Source of the DNA: Pseudoalteromonas shioyasakiensis
GTDB lineage: Bacteria > Pseudomonadota > Gammaproteobacteria > Enterobacterales > Alteromonadaceae
Length of the DNA stretch: 64,000 bases
Direction of reading: 5' to 3'
Assembly: GCF_001550135.1 (NCBI RefSeq)
Contig: NZ_LRUE01000013.1
Location: forward strand, 393,025-457,024
A model generated the notes under the pieces. The model was not told the DNA's origin and did not search any database. It saw only the letters and a list, made by a program, of their open reading frames with translations. Positions 8,091 to 15,662 of the stretch are shown here, piece by piece (within the stretch, counting starts at the first letter, position 1; every line of letters begins with the position of its first letter). The translations under genes were made by a program, and so were the position numbers.

Positions 8091-10019
8091 TTATTGAATG
8101 GCTTTTTTTACTTCGCGCCAGTCAATAATCTTAAAGTTTTGCGGTGCTTGCGGCATACGGTTGTAACCATCTTGCACAATTAGCACCCCTTCAGGGTAGC
8201 CCGGTAACGCAGCCGGTGTTACCGTTAGACCATCGGTTTCTGATACGCCATCTATTGCTAACTCTAGGTTATTGCTGATTGCAAATTTACCCGCAAACTC
8301 TAGGCTAGGGGTATTGCCATCAATAATTTTATAAAGCACATAGCTGTAATCACCTTGGCTAGAAACCACTAAATAGCGGGCATCTTTTGCGTGGTAGATT
8401 TCCATGCCTTCTACATCATCAACCAACATATCGTTCACAGTTTGCAGCATTACAGGTTTATTTCCTGCTGTTGGCTCAGCGCCAATAAACCAAATACCTT
8501 CGTCTTCTTCACCTAAAAATAGCTGTGCGGTTTTATCATCAGCACTGCAACCTTCAGGTTGGCTCGGTACACTAAATTCGCGTACTAGTTGTGCTGATAC
8601 GCTCTCATTATTACCAGTTAGTTTGTATTGCTGAAATAGGCCTGATTTGTCATTCATAAACACATAGTTGCCTGTGTTTGATGAGTACATACACATACCG
8701 TAAATTTCTTTTAGAGTCGTTGGCAGCTCAGCAAGATGTTGCACCTGATTGTGAGTATCGACGCTATAAACACTGATGCTGTTGTGAGTACGGTTACTAC
8801 CTGCAATCCAGGTATTTGTTGCGTTGTTGATACTTGCATGTTGGCGCACATCAACATTATTTAAACGGCCTGTTTCTAGCGCTTGTAGCTCTTTGCCTGC
8901 AAGGTCATACACCATTAAACCACGGCGTTTATCGGTACCTAAGATCAGGCTTTTTGCTGCATTTTTAGGGTTTACCCAAATAGCAGGGTCATCGGCGGCA
9001 TCACCAAAAGCACGTACTGCATCGGTTTGCGCTTGTGCATTGATGTAAGTAACAGCGGCTGTTTTAGCGCTATTATGTTGTTTAGCCTGCCCATCTATTT
9101 GACCTTTTACATAATGACCTGATTCGTCATCGTATAACACGATATCAGCTTGCTCATTGTTAAAGCGCACTGCGGCAGATTCAATCGCCAGTTCACCAGC
9201 AAATTGCCAGCTGCTAAAACGTTTAGTACTCTTTTCGTAGCGATGTAATTGGTTATCTTCAGAGGTGGTGAACCATAAGCTACCATCATCTGTTGTGCTT
9301 AAACCGCCAACTTCAGGCGCTAAGCTGCCAAATGGCGACATCAAAGCCACGGGCTTTTTATCGGCGCGCGATTCAGCATCTGCGTTAATTTGCCAAATGC
9401 CTAGCTCGCCTTCACTTAAATAAAGAGTTTTACTGTTATCATCAACCGCACAGCCTGATGTTTCACTTACGCCAGCAAACTCACGTAATTCAAGGTTTAA
9501 TGTGCGTTTGTTTGCCATATCAAACACCAGTGTTTCGCGGATAAGACCACGAGCGTCTGCCACAAATGCCGATACTGCTTGAGTTGTCGGGTTAGCAAAT
9601 AAACACACCGCCTCAGGTTTTGCTTTTGGTGGGCTGATACGGCTAATTTCAGTTAGCTGCCATTTAGCTGCTTTTTGTAAGCTAAAAATCACTGCTTGGT
9701 CAGCTTCGTTGTCGATGCTAGCAACAAGGTAACTGTTTTTGCTGATTGCCTTAACAGACAGCGCTTCAAAATTACCTTTTTGTAATCCGTGCTGTTTACC
9801 TGTGGCATCAATAAGTTGTAGGCCTTGGCTTTGTGAGCTTAATAGCCAAGTGTCATCAGCAAGGGCTGCCGCTTGTGAGCCTTGCATATTTTCAGTTGTG
9901 CCAAAGGCTGTTAATTGGTTTTTGCTTGGTGCCTCGGTTGCCGTTGTTTGGCTACACGCAGCTAGGGTGCTTAGCATTACTGCACTGGCAACAAGATTGA
10001 GTGGTTTTTTAAAATTCAT
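8091..10019 (-). CDS. Dual-domain beta-propeller phytase, lipoprotein
   Basis: I chose the ATG at 10019, which gives a lipoprotein signal peptide with lipobox LAAC (MNFKKPLNLVASAVMLSTLAAC), over the ATG 30 bases upstream. The mature protein has two halves. The first (about residues 40-310) is a divergent propeller. The second (about 320-640) has the hallmarks of beta-propeller phytase: DDPAIWVNP, TDKRRGLMVYDLAGK, GRLNNVDVR, EEDEGIWF, DDVEGMEIY and SSQGDYSYVLY. Such enzymes use calcium to remove phosphate from inositol hexakisphosphate. The incomplete-plus-complete tandem is known from some Bacillus enzymes. It follows a TonB receptor gene by 58 bp on the same strand, so it is probably an outer-membrane-associated phytase fed by that receptor. 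Confidence 0.93.
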   Translation of the reverse strand: MNFKKPLNLVASAVMLSTLAACSQTTATEAPSKNQLTAFGTTENMQGSQAAALADDTWLLSSQSQGLQLIDATGKQHGLQKGNFEALSVKAISKNSYLVASIDNEADQAVIFSLQKAAKWQLTEISRISPPKAKPEAVCLFANPTTQAVSAFVADARGLIRETLVFDMANKRTLNLELREFAGVSETSGCAVDDNSKTLYLSEGELGIWQINADAESRADKKPVALMSPFGSLAPEVGGLSTTDDGSLWFTTSEDNQLHRYEKSTKRFSSWQFAGELAIESAAVRFNNEQADIVLYDDESGHYVKGQIDGQAKQHNSAKTAAVTYINAQAQTDAVRAFGDAADDPAIWVNPKNAAKSLILGTDKRRGLMVYDLAGKELQALETGRLNNVDVRQHASINNATNTWIAGSNRTHNSISVYSVDTHNQVQHLAELPTTLKEIYGMCMYSSNTGNYVFMNDKSGLFQQYKLTGNNESVSAQLVREFSVPSQPEGCSADDKTAQLFLGEEDEGIWFIGAEPTAGNKPVMLQTVNDMLVDDVEGMEIYHAKDARYLVVSSQGDYSYVLYKIIDGNTPSLEFAGKFAISNNLELAIDGVSETDGLTVTPAALPGYPEGVLIVQDGYNRMPQAPQNFKIIDWREVKKAIQ

Positions 10020-10039
10020 GGGATCCCCAAATATACAAC

Positions 10040-10060
10040 AAGGCAGCAATGCGCTGCCTT
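10040..10060 (-). other. Intercistronic hairpin between TonB receptor and phytase genes
   Basis: An 8-bp perfect inverted repeat, AAGGCAGC/GCTGCCTT with a 5-base loop, lies inside the 58-bp spacer of the receptor-phytase operon. It is followed on the minus strand by a weak T-rich stretch (TTGTTGTATATTT). It could partly terminate or stabilise the upstream message. Role is inferred. Confidence 0.45.
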
Positions 10061-10077
10061 AATAACTCTTATGTGTA

Positions 10078-12375
10078 TTAAAACGCGTAGCGCAGCATTA
10101 ACTGAATAACAGGGCCTGCTTCTTCAGACTCCAGTTCATACTCGTCAAAGTCGCGGTTGATTTGGTCATCAACCGTGTCGAACTTGTTAAAGGTTTCGTC
10201 TTTACTTGCATCTAATAGGTTTGAGCCCACTAAACGAAGCGTGACGTCTTTCCAGCGTTTTTCTACGAATAGTTCAAGGTCTGCGCCGTAGTGTGTGGTT
10301 ACTTCTTCACCCACGATACGGCCATAAGCATCACCTTGTTTACGGTAAGTTGCACCGAACGAAGCCCCTAAATCAGGTAGATCTTGGATAAAACCAATGT
10401 TAAATACGTAGTCAGATTGGTCGTTGAATTTACGGCTACCAAAGGTGTCATCTACTTCTGAATCAAGCCATGAGTAGTTAAAGAATACCCCGGTGTTTGG
10501 CATGCTAATGGCGCTTAGCGGCGTTGATAAATCAAGCTCGATACCTTTTACGTTGCCATCACCGGTGTTACGCGGTTGCAAAATGTAAGTACCATCACCT
10601 TCTGAACCTTGTTGGCCTGTATTAGCTATTTCGATAAGGTCAGTGACATCGCGGTAGAACACATTAATACCCACGACACCGCTTTTACCTAAACGATACT
10701 CATAACCTAAGTCCATACCCCACGATGATTCTGGTTGTAGGTCTGGGTTACCTAAAAAGTCGTTATCGCCTAACTCTTTTTCAAGTAGAGCAGGGGTGAT
10801 GTAATCAAAGTCAGGACGACGTAAGCTACGTGCAACCGACGCACTGACACGGCCGTTTTCAGAGACGTTATAGCGTAAATGTGCCGATGGTAAGAAGAAG
10901 TCATAATCGTTTTTAGCGCTGACACCTTCTGCTTTGTCAGTAATGGTTGAGTCGGTTGTTTCGTAGCGCACACCTAACTCCCACGAGAAGTCTTGGTCTT
11001 CGTGCTTAACTAATGCAAATACATCTAAGCGGTCTTCTTCGAGTTTATTGACGCCACCAGCGGCTGCTTCAAACTCGTTGTTAAAGCCTGCCAGTGACAG
11101 TGGTGTTTTGCTGAACTGATCCCAGCTAGTAAAGCTTTGTTCGCTTTCACCTTCGGCTTGATAAACCGCAGTATCGCGCTCTTTACCTTGTACAAAGGCA
11201 CCGAATTGAATCGTTTTGTTCTCGCCTGCAAATAAGCTATGTTGCCATTGTAATGACCATTCTTTGTCATCTAGGTCTACAGTTTCTTCTTCCTCAAACA
11301 CCATAGGTAGCTCAGAAGTATCGATTTCTACTTCTTGCTCGTAAACAGACTCTTCAAAGCTTGCAAAACCAAGCTTAAATTTACTGGTGCCACCAAAAAG
11401 GGGTAACTCATAACCCGAGTTGATGTTGTAGTTGGTTTGATCGATGAAAGATACATTGGCGTTGTCGGTCTCAAGGTTACCGCCTTCAACAATTGAGTTA
11501 TTGATTGCTGTTGGGTCGTCATATTCGAATGAACGCTCATCTTCAGTACGGTCGGTATCAACCCAAATTGCGCTGATATCGAACTTGCTGCCATTATCAA
11601 AAGCAATTTCGTAGCTGGCGTTTAGCGAGGTGTCGTCACCGTCACGGATGTCTGATTGATCTTCGCGGTTATCGAATTCTTCGGTTTTGTAATTGGCGTT
11701 ATTCTCTGGGCTGTCGCCATAGCGTAGGCTTGATTTTTGTTTTGGGTTATAACGGCCTTGTAGGTTCGCACCAAGTAATAAACGGCCGCCAGCAAACTCA
11801 GTGCCGTAAACACCAGCAAAGCTTTCTTTTAATTCGCCATCGTCATAACGCAGGCCACCCGCACGAAGGTAACCACCATCTAGGCTGTAACCGTCACGCA
11901 ATACAATGTTTAGCGTACCGGCAATGGCATCGGCAGAGCGGTTTGCACTTGAAGCACGAATAATTTCTACACGCTCAATTAGTTCAGCAGGAATACGGTC
12001 AACAAAGAATGAGCGGTCAGCACCTGCACCAGGTACTTCTTCACCGTTGATAAGCACCTTTGTGTAAGCTGGGCTTAAGCCACGCATACGGGCGCCATCA
12101 GACTCTAAAACATCTGATAAAAACGTCACACTCGGTACACGTTTTAATGCATCACCGGCAGTCAGCGGTTCAAAACGTTGAAAGTATTCTTGTGAGTATT
12201 CAAGCGTCGGTGCCAGCTCTTGTGAGCGGTTGCGATAACCAATCTCGCCATATACAACAAGCTCTTCAGAGACTTTTACTTTTTTCTCATCGCTGCTTTG
12301 TTCGTCTTGTGCGTAAGCGGCAAATTGGCATAAGGCGAGGGCGCTTACTAACGCCTTCGTTTTAAATTGTTTCAT
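10078..12375 (-). CDS. TonB-dependent outer-membrane receptor of the phytase operon
   Basis: The start at 12375 is preceded by AGGAG at a good distance and gives a clean signal peptide (MKQFKTKALVSALALCQFAAYAQ is a few residues too long to be cleaved earlier than AYA). An upstream ATG at 12411 would spoil it. The plug domain follows (about residues 35-160: RMRGLSPAYTKVLINGEEV, ADAIAGTLNIVLRDG), then a long beta-barrel ending in aromatic Phe (MLRYAF). Position directly before a beta-propeller phytase and under a Pho-like box suggests uptake of phytate, lower inositol phosphates or a similar organophosphate. The substrate is inference; the receptor call is firm. Confidence 0.92.
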   Translation of the reverse strand: MKQFKTKALVSALALCQFAAYAQDEQSSDEKKVKVSEELVVYGEIGYRNRSQELAPTLEYSQEYFQRFEPLTAGDALKRVPSVTFLSDVLESDGARMRGLSPAYTKVLINGEEVPGAGADRSFFVDRIPAELIERVEIIRASSANRSADAIAGTLNIVLRDGYSLDGGYLRAGGLRYDDGELKESFAGVYGTEFAGGRLLLGANLQGRYNPKQKSSLRYGDSPENNANYKTEEFDNREDQSDIRDGDDTSLNASYEIAFDNGSKFDISAIWVDTDRTEDERSFEYDDPTAINNSIVEGGNLETDNANVSFIDQTNYNINSGYELPLFGGTSKFKLGFASFEESVYEQEVEIDTSELPMVFEEEETVDLDDKEWSLQWQHSLFAGENKTIQFGAFVQGKERDTAVYQAEGESEQSFTSWDQFSKTPLSLAGFNNEFEAAAGGVNKLEEDRLDVFALVKHEDQDFSWELGVRYETTDSTITDKAEGVSAKNDYDFFLPSAHLRYNVSENGRVSASVARSLRRPDFDYITPALLEKELGDNDFLGNPDLQPESSWGMDLGYEYRLGKSGVVGINVFYRDVTDLIEIANTGQQGSEGDGTYILQPRNTGDGNVKGIELDLSTPLSAISMPNTGVFFNYSWLDSEVDDTFGSRKFNDQSDYVFNIGFIQDLPDLGASFGATYRKQGDAYGRIVGEEVTTHYGADLELFVEKRWKDVTLRLVGSNLLDASKDETFNKFDTVDDQINRDFDEYELESEEAGPVIQLMLRYAF

Positions 12376-12425
12376 GGGTTTGCTCCTGGTTGTCCTTGGT
12401 TTGATGAGCAAAGTACGCAGCTTAA

Positions 12426-12443
12426 ATGACGCAAATGTGACAG
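12426..12443 (-). promoter_or_regulatory. PhoB-box-like direct repeat for the receptor-phytase operon
   Basis: On the minus strand, CTGTCAC and GCGTCAT occur with an 11-base period, the spacing of a Pho box (consensus CTGTCAT, 4 bases, CTGTCAT). A weak -10 (TACTTT, 12410-12415) begins 10 bases after the box, where the -10 of PhoB-activated promoters usually lies. The match is by eye; binding is inferred. Confidence 0.55.
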
Positions 12444-12561
12444 AAAATCGCTAACAGCCAGTAAAAACAAGTGATTAGAGGCTTTTAAAAGTACTTTTGA
12501 GCTGCAATAACCCCATCTTTTTAAGGCAATTACAGTACTTAAAGGGTTTAACAAGGTTTGA

Positions 12562-12595
12562 CTGTCGTTTTGCTGTCACATCATTGAGCTAATAT
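12562..12595 (+). promoter_or_regulatory. PhoB-box-like direct repeat and -10 for the GGDEF/AraC operon
   Basis: On the plus strand CTGTCGT (12562-12568) and CTGTCAC (12573-12579) repeat with an 11-base period. A -10-like TAATAT (12590-12595) begins 10 bases after the box. No good -35 hexamer is present, as expected for an activator-dependent Pho promoter. The gene start is 64 bases further on. Confidence 0.6.
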
Positions 12596-12659
12596 GACCC
12601 TGCTGCTTTAAACGCTAACGAGTTAGCATGGCAGCGTGAATTATTGTTAGGTACTGAGA

Positions 12660-13577
12660 ATGCGATATAACCCTTTTACTCATCATCGATTTTTAACCAA
12701 TGCCGTTATTGCTCTGTTTGTAATTGCGTTTTTGCTAAGCGCGCAAGCAGGAGAATTAAAGCCTTTTGCTGATATCGCATGGTTAGATATTTTAGGCGAG
12801 GGTGGCATTGTGCTTATGACCCTTACTTGGATAGCTGCGCTGCTTATTTCGAGGCCGCCCGGCAAAGTCACCAGCTTTTTAGTGCTTGGGCTTGGGCTTT
12901 TTATGTTTTCAGCTTCCCTTGATTTATTTGATGAGTGGTTACATCAACCAACCAATACTTGGCTTACTTGGATAGAATCATTGCCTGCGCCGATAGGCAT
13001 GATTTTCACAAGCCTTGGGCTGTATCAATGGCATCAAGAGCAATACGTACTGAATAGGCAGTTAAAGCGCCGTGAAGCACTGCATCGTGAGCATGAGTTA
13101 GTATGCTCAATAACAGGGCTGTATAAGGCTGATTACTTACAAGCAGTGTTAAAAGAACAATTAAGTGAGCCACAGCCACTGCAACTGGCCGCCATTGATA
13201 TTCGTGGTTTTGCTGATTTTAACGCTGAATTTGGCTTTATCGAAGGCGACCGCTTACTCCGTGAAGTGAGCGAGCTTTTATTGATGAATTGCCGCCTTAG
13301 CGATGTGGTGTGCCGCTATGCAGGAGACTGCTTTATGGTGCTAATGCCAAACACCAGCGCAGTACAAGCGAAAGAGCAGGTGGCGCAAATTACCTCGGCG
13401 CTGAGCCATTGTGCATTTAAGGTCGAAGGTGCAAAACACGCTAAGTTTCAAGATGTAACAGCGGCCTTAGTAGAAAGTATGCAAGGCGATACACCACAAA
13501 GTTTAAGCTCGCGTTTACACGCTAAGTTACAACAACAAAAACAACAAAGAGTCAGCCATTGTGAAGCCGTATCTTAA
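12660..13577 (+). CDS. Membrane protein with degenerate GGDEF domain, probable c-di-GMP receptor
   Basis: The 305-residue protein has about four transmembrane segments in residues 13-123, a short linker and a GGDEF-fold domain. The active-site loop reads AGDCF (221-225) instead of GGDEF, so cyclase activity is unlikely. The inhibitory-site motif RxxD is present exactly five residues upstream (Arg212-Leu-Ser-Asp215), aligned as in PleD. Known proteins with this combination, such as PelD, bind c-di-GMP rather than make it. The input region resembles that of the active cyclase at 4812-5720. Its last 17 bases overlap the AraC gene, which implies translational coupling. Expression from the Pho-like promoter upstream is inferred. 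Confidence 0.8.
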   Translation: MRYNPFTHHRFLTNAVIALFVIAFLLSAQAGELKPFADIAWLDILGEGGIVLMTLTWIAALLISRPPGKVTSFLVLGLGLFMFSASLDLFDEWLHQPTNTWLTWIESLPAPIGMIFTSLGLYQWHQEQYVLNRQLKRREALHREHELVCSITGLYKADYLQAVLKEQLSEPQPLQLAAIDIRGFADFNAEFGFIEGDRLLREVSELLLMNCRLSDVVCRYAGDCFMVLMPNTSAVQAKEQVAQITSALSHCAFKVEGAKHAKFQDVTAALVESMQGDTPQSLSSRLHAKLQQQKQQRVSHCEAVS

Positions 13578-14559
13578 TCAAGATGACAAATACCTCACCG
13601 CACAGGGCCTGATCACCACGCTGGTGGAGCTGGCCTTAAGTCGCGGCATTGCACTACATAAGTTACTCAGAGGCACAGGGGTGTTTGAGCAAGACTTAAT
13701 GAGTGTGCAGCATCAGTTTAGTATTTCACAGCAAGTGCGTTTATTGACGCAGTTTAAGCAGTTGATGAAATCTGCCGACAGCGGCTTTTTATTAGGCAGT
13801 CAACTGGCAAACGATACCTCTGTTGCTGCTCAAGGCGTGTTACATGCAGCGCACATCGGCCAAGCTTTAAAGCAGTTACACAATTTGCGCATGCAACTGG
13901 CACCTTTGTTATTTAGTTATAGTTATGTGCATAACGAGCAGTATTACATTGTGCTGCAAAATGCTGTGGGCTTGGATGATGAAATCAGCCAGTACGTAAT
14001 GGAAATTTATAGCGCCGCGTTTTACCAAATCCTTAAAAAAGTAGCGGGTGAGCGAGTCCCTTGTCAGTTTGAGTTTGCCTATAAACGCGCCAGACATAGC
14101 CAAGAATACGAGCAGCATTTAGGCCTTAAAGTCGCTTTTGAAAAGCCTATAACCCGTTGGGTATTGAATAAACAAACGCTTAGGCTCACTAACCCCGCGT
14201 TTAGTAGTTTTAGGTTCTCACAAATTAACTCGCAACTAGCGGCATTAAATTCTGCAAATAGCACCTTTGTTGAAGCCGTGAGCCGATTAATTTATCAAAC
14301 TCCGGCGTTAAATTTAGATCAAGTAGCCAGCCAATTTGCCATGAGCCCTGCAACCTTCAAGCGTAAATTAAAAGCTCATGGCGTACGTTTTTCTACCTTG
14401 TATGATGAGCAAAGTAAGCGCAAAGCGATTTACCTGCTTGCCATACGGGAACAATGTAATGAGCAAGTTGCCATGCGCTTATCATTTTATGATATTGCTA
14501 ATTTCAGACGAGCGTTTAAACGCTGGACCGGGCTTACGCCAAGTCAATTAAAGGGGTAA
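13561..14559 (+). CDS. AraC-family regulator (arabinose-binding-like N-domain)
   Basis: The 332-residue protein starts at a GTG inside the end of the GGDEF gene; no in-frame ATG occurs until well into the conserved part. The N-terminal two thirds match the Arabinose_bd-type ligand domain seen in OruR-like AraC proteins. The C-terminal 100 residues form the double helix-turn-helix (LDQVASQFAMSPATFKRKLK ... FYDIANFRRAFKRWTGLTP). Overlap with the preceding gene suggests that the two proteins act together. It may control the divergent phytase operon or itself; neither target nor ligand can be read from the sequence. Confidence 0.88.
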   Translation: MKPYLNQDDKYLTAQGLITTLVELALSRGIALHKLLRGTGVFEQDLMSVQHQFSISQQVRLLTQFKQLMKSADSGFLLGSQLANDTSVAAQGVLHAAHIGQALKQLHNLRMQLAPLLFSYSYVHNEQYYIVLQNAVGLDDEISQYVMEIYSAAFYQILKKVAGERVPCQFEFAYKRARHSQEYEQHLGLKVAFEKPITRWVLNKQTLRLTNPAFSSFRFSQINSQLAALNSANSTFVEAVSRLIYQTPALNLDQVASQFAMSPATFKRKLKAHGVRFSTLYDEQSKRKAIYLLAIREQCNEQVAMRLSFYDIANFRRAFKRWTGLTPSQLKG

Positions 14560-14566
14560 GAAAGCC

Positions 14567-14586
14567 CGCTCTTATCGCTAAGAGCG
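14567..14586. terminator. Hairpin between convergent AraC and peroxidase genes
   Basis: CGCTCTTA and TAAGAGCG form a perfect 8-bp stem with loop TCGC in the 32-bp gap between converging genes. The U-tract is poor in both directions. Confidence 0.45.
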
Positions 14587-14591
14587 TGCAG

Positions 14592-15662
14592 TTAAAGGGT
14601 TTCTAAAAATGCGATGAGTGCATTTTTTTCATCCTTACTGAGCTCTAACTTATGCAGTAACTCAGTTGTCTGTGGGTAGTTTGGATCATCTTTAAATTTT
14701 TTTCTCGGTTTTGGCCTTGCTCCACCTGCGTTGTAGAAGTTGACTATCCCTAGCAAACTTTGAAAGCCACCATGGTGCATCCAAGGCGTACTTTGTTGTA
14801 ACGCTAAAAGAGAAGGGGTTCTAAACTTGCCAATATCAGCGGAGTCTTGGGTGGCATCAAAACGCCCTAAATCTTGAAGTTTTCTACCATAAAAATGTAG
14901 CCCCGTAACATGGAATTCATTGTCGCTGAGTAAAGCACCTTCATGACAAGTCATACACCTCGCCTTGGTTCTAAATAAATGTAAGCCTTCAAGTTGTTGA
15001 TCGTCTAAAAGTGCGACAGCTTCACTAGGACTCGTTTGCGCTTTATCGATAAACCGCGTGAATAATGACTCAGGTACATCAAAGGTGCGCTCAAAAGCAA
15101 CAAGCGATAGAGCTAATAGCTCCTTATTAAGCGCTTCTTTGCCAAAGGCATTGAGTATTGGTTTTTTATAGTCCTCAGCCCTGTTTATTTTATTAAGCAC
15201 AAGCTCAACCGAACTGCCCATTTCTATTGGGTTTTCAATTGGCATTAATGCTTGCTGAGCTGCAGTTTTAGCTCTGCCATCCCAAAAGAAGCTTTGCCAA
15301 TGATCAATACCAATAATGGCTTGGGTGTTTCGCGTTCCGACTTGACCGCCAATGCCGACAGCTAACTTTCGTCTGTCTGAAAACGCCAATCGAGACTCAT
15401 GACAACTTGCGCAGCTTACCGTGTTATCTCGTGACAAGCGGGTATCGTTAAATAGTTTTTCACCTAATGCGATGATCTCATCACTTTGATTAATCGGCTT
15501 GGCTTTTAAAGGTTTGAGCGGTGCAGCTGGCACATCTTTACTGCTAATAATAGCTGGCCACTCATGCTGTGGCTTTGCGTATAATTCTCGTAATGACTGC
15601 TCTTGCGCAAAGGCGCTCGCTGTAAAAATGCTGCACGTAAAGAGAAATAACCATTTATTCAT
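14592..15662 (-). CDS. Di-heme cytochrome c peroxidase/MauG-family protein
   Basis: The 356-residue protein has a signal peptide (cleavage after FAQ or nearby) and two c-heme sites, CASCH and CMTCH. That makes it a periplasmic di-heme enzyme of the bacterial cytochrome c peroxidase/MauG superfamily, with the family segments GTRNTQA, FWDGRA and PWMHHGGF. The start overlaps the end of the TonB receptor gene by 8 bases, so the pair is translationally coupled. It may reduce peroxide, but family members MauG and MbnH instead oxidise protein residues. Coupling to a TonB receptor makes a role in metal acquisition possible. That role is inference. Confidence 0.9.
   Translation of the reverse strand: MNKWLFLFTCSIFTASAFAQEQSLRELYAKPQHEWPAIISSKDVPAAPLKPLKAKPINQSDEIIALGEKLFNDTRLSRDNTVSCASCHESRLAFSDRRKLAVGIGGQVGTRNTQAIIGIDHWQSFFWDGRAKTAAQQALMPIENPIEMGSSVELVLNKINRAEDYKKPILNAFGKEALNKELLALSLVAFERTFDVPESLFTRFIDKAQTSPSEAVALLDDQQLEGLHLFRTKARCMTCHEGALLSDNEFHVTGLHFYGRKLQDLGRFDATQDSADIGKFRTPSLLALQQSTPWMHHGGFQSLLGIVNFYNAGGARPKPRKKFKDDPNYPQTTELLHKLELSKDEKNALIAFLETL

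Noticed and set aside
11730..12365. Long plus-strand frames opposite the TonB receptor gene
   Set aside because: They lie entirely inside a well-supported receptor gene, lack ribosome-binding sites and show no protein-family features.
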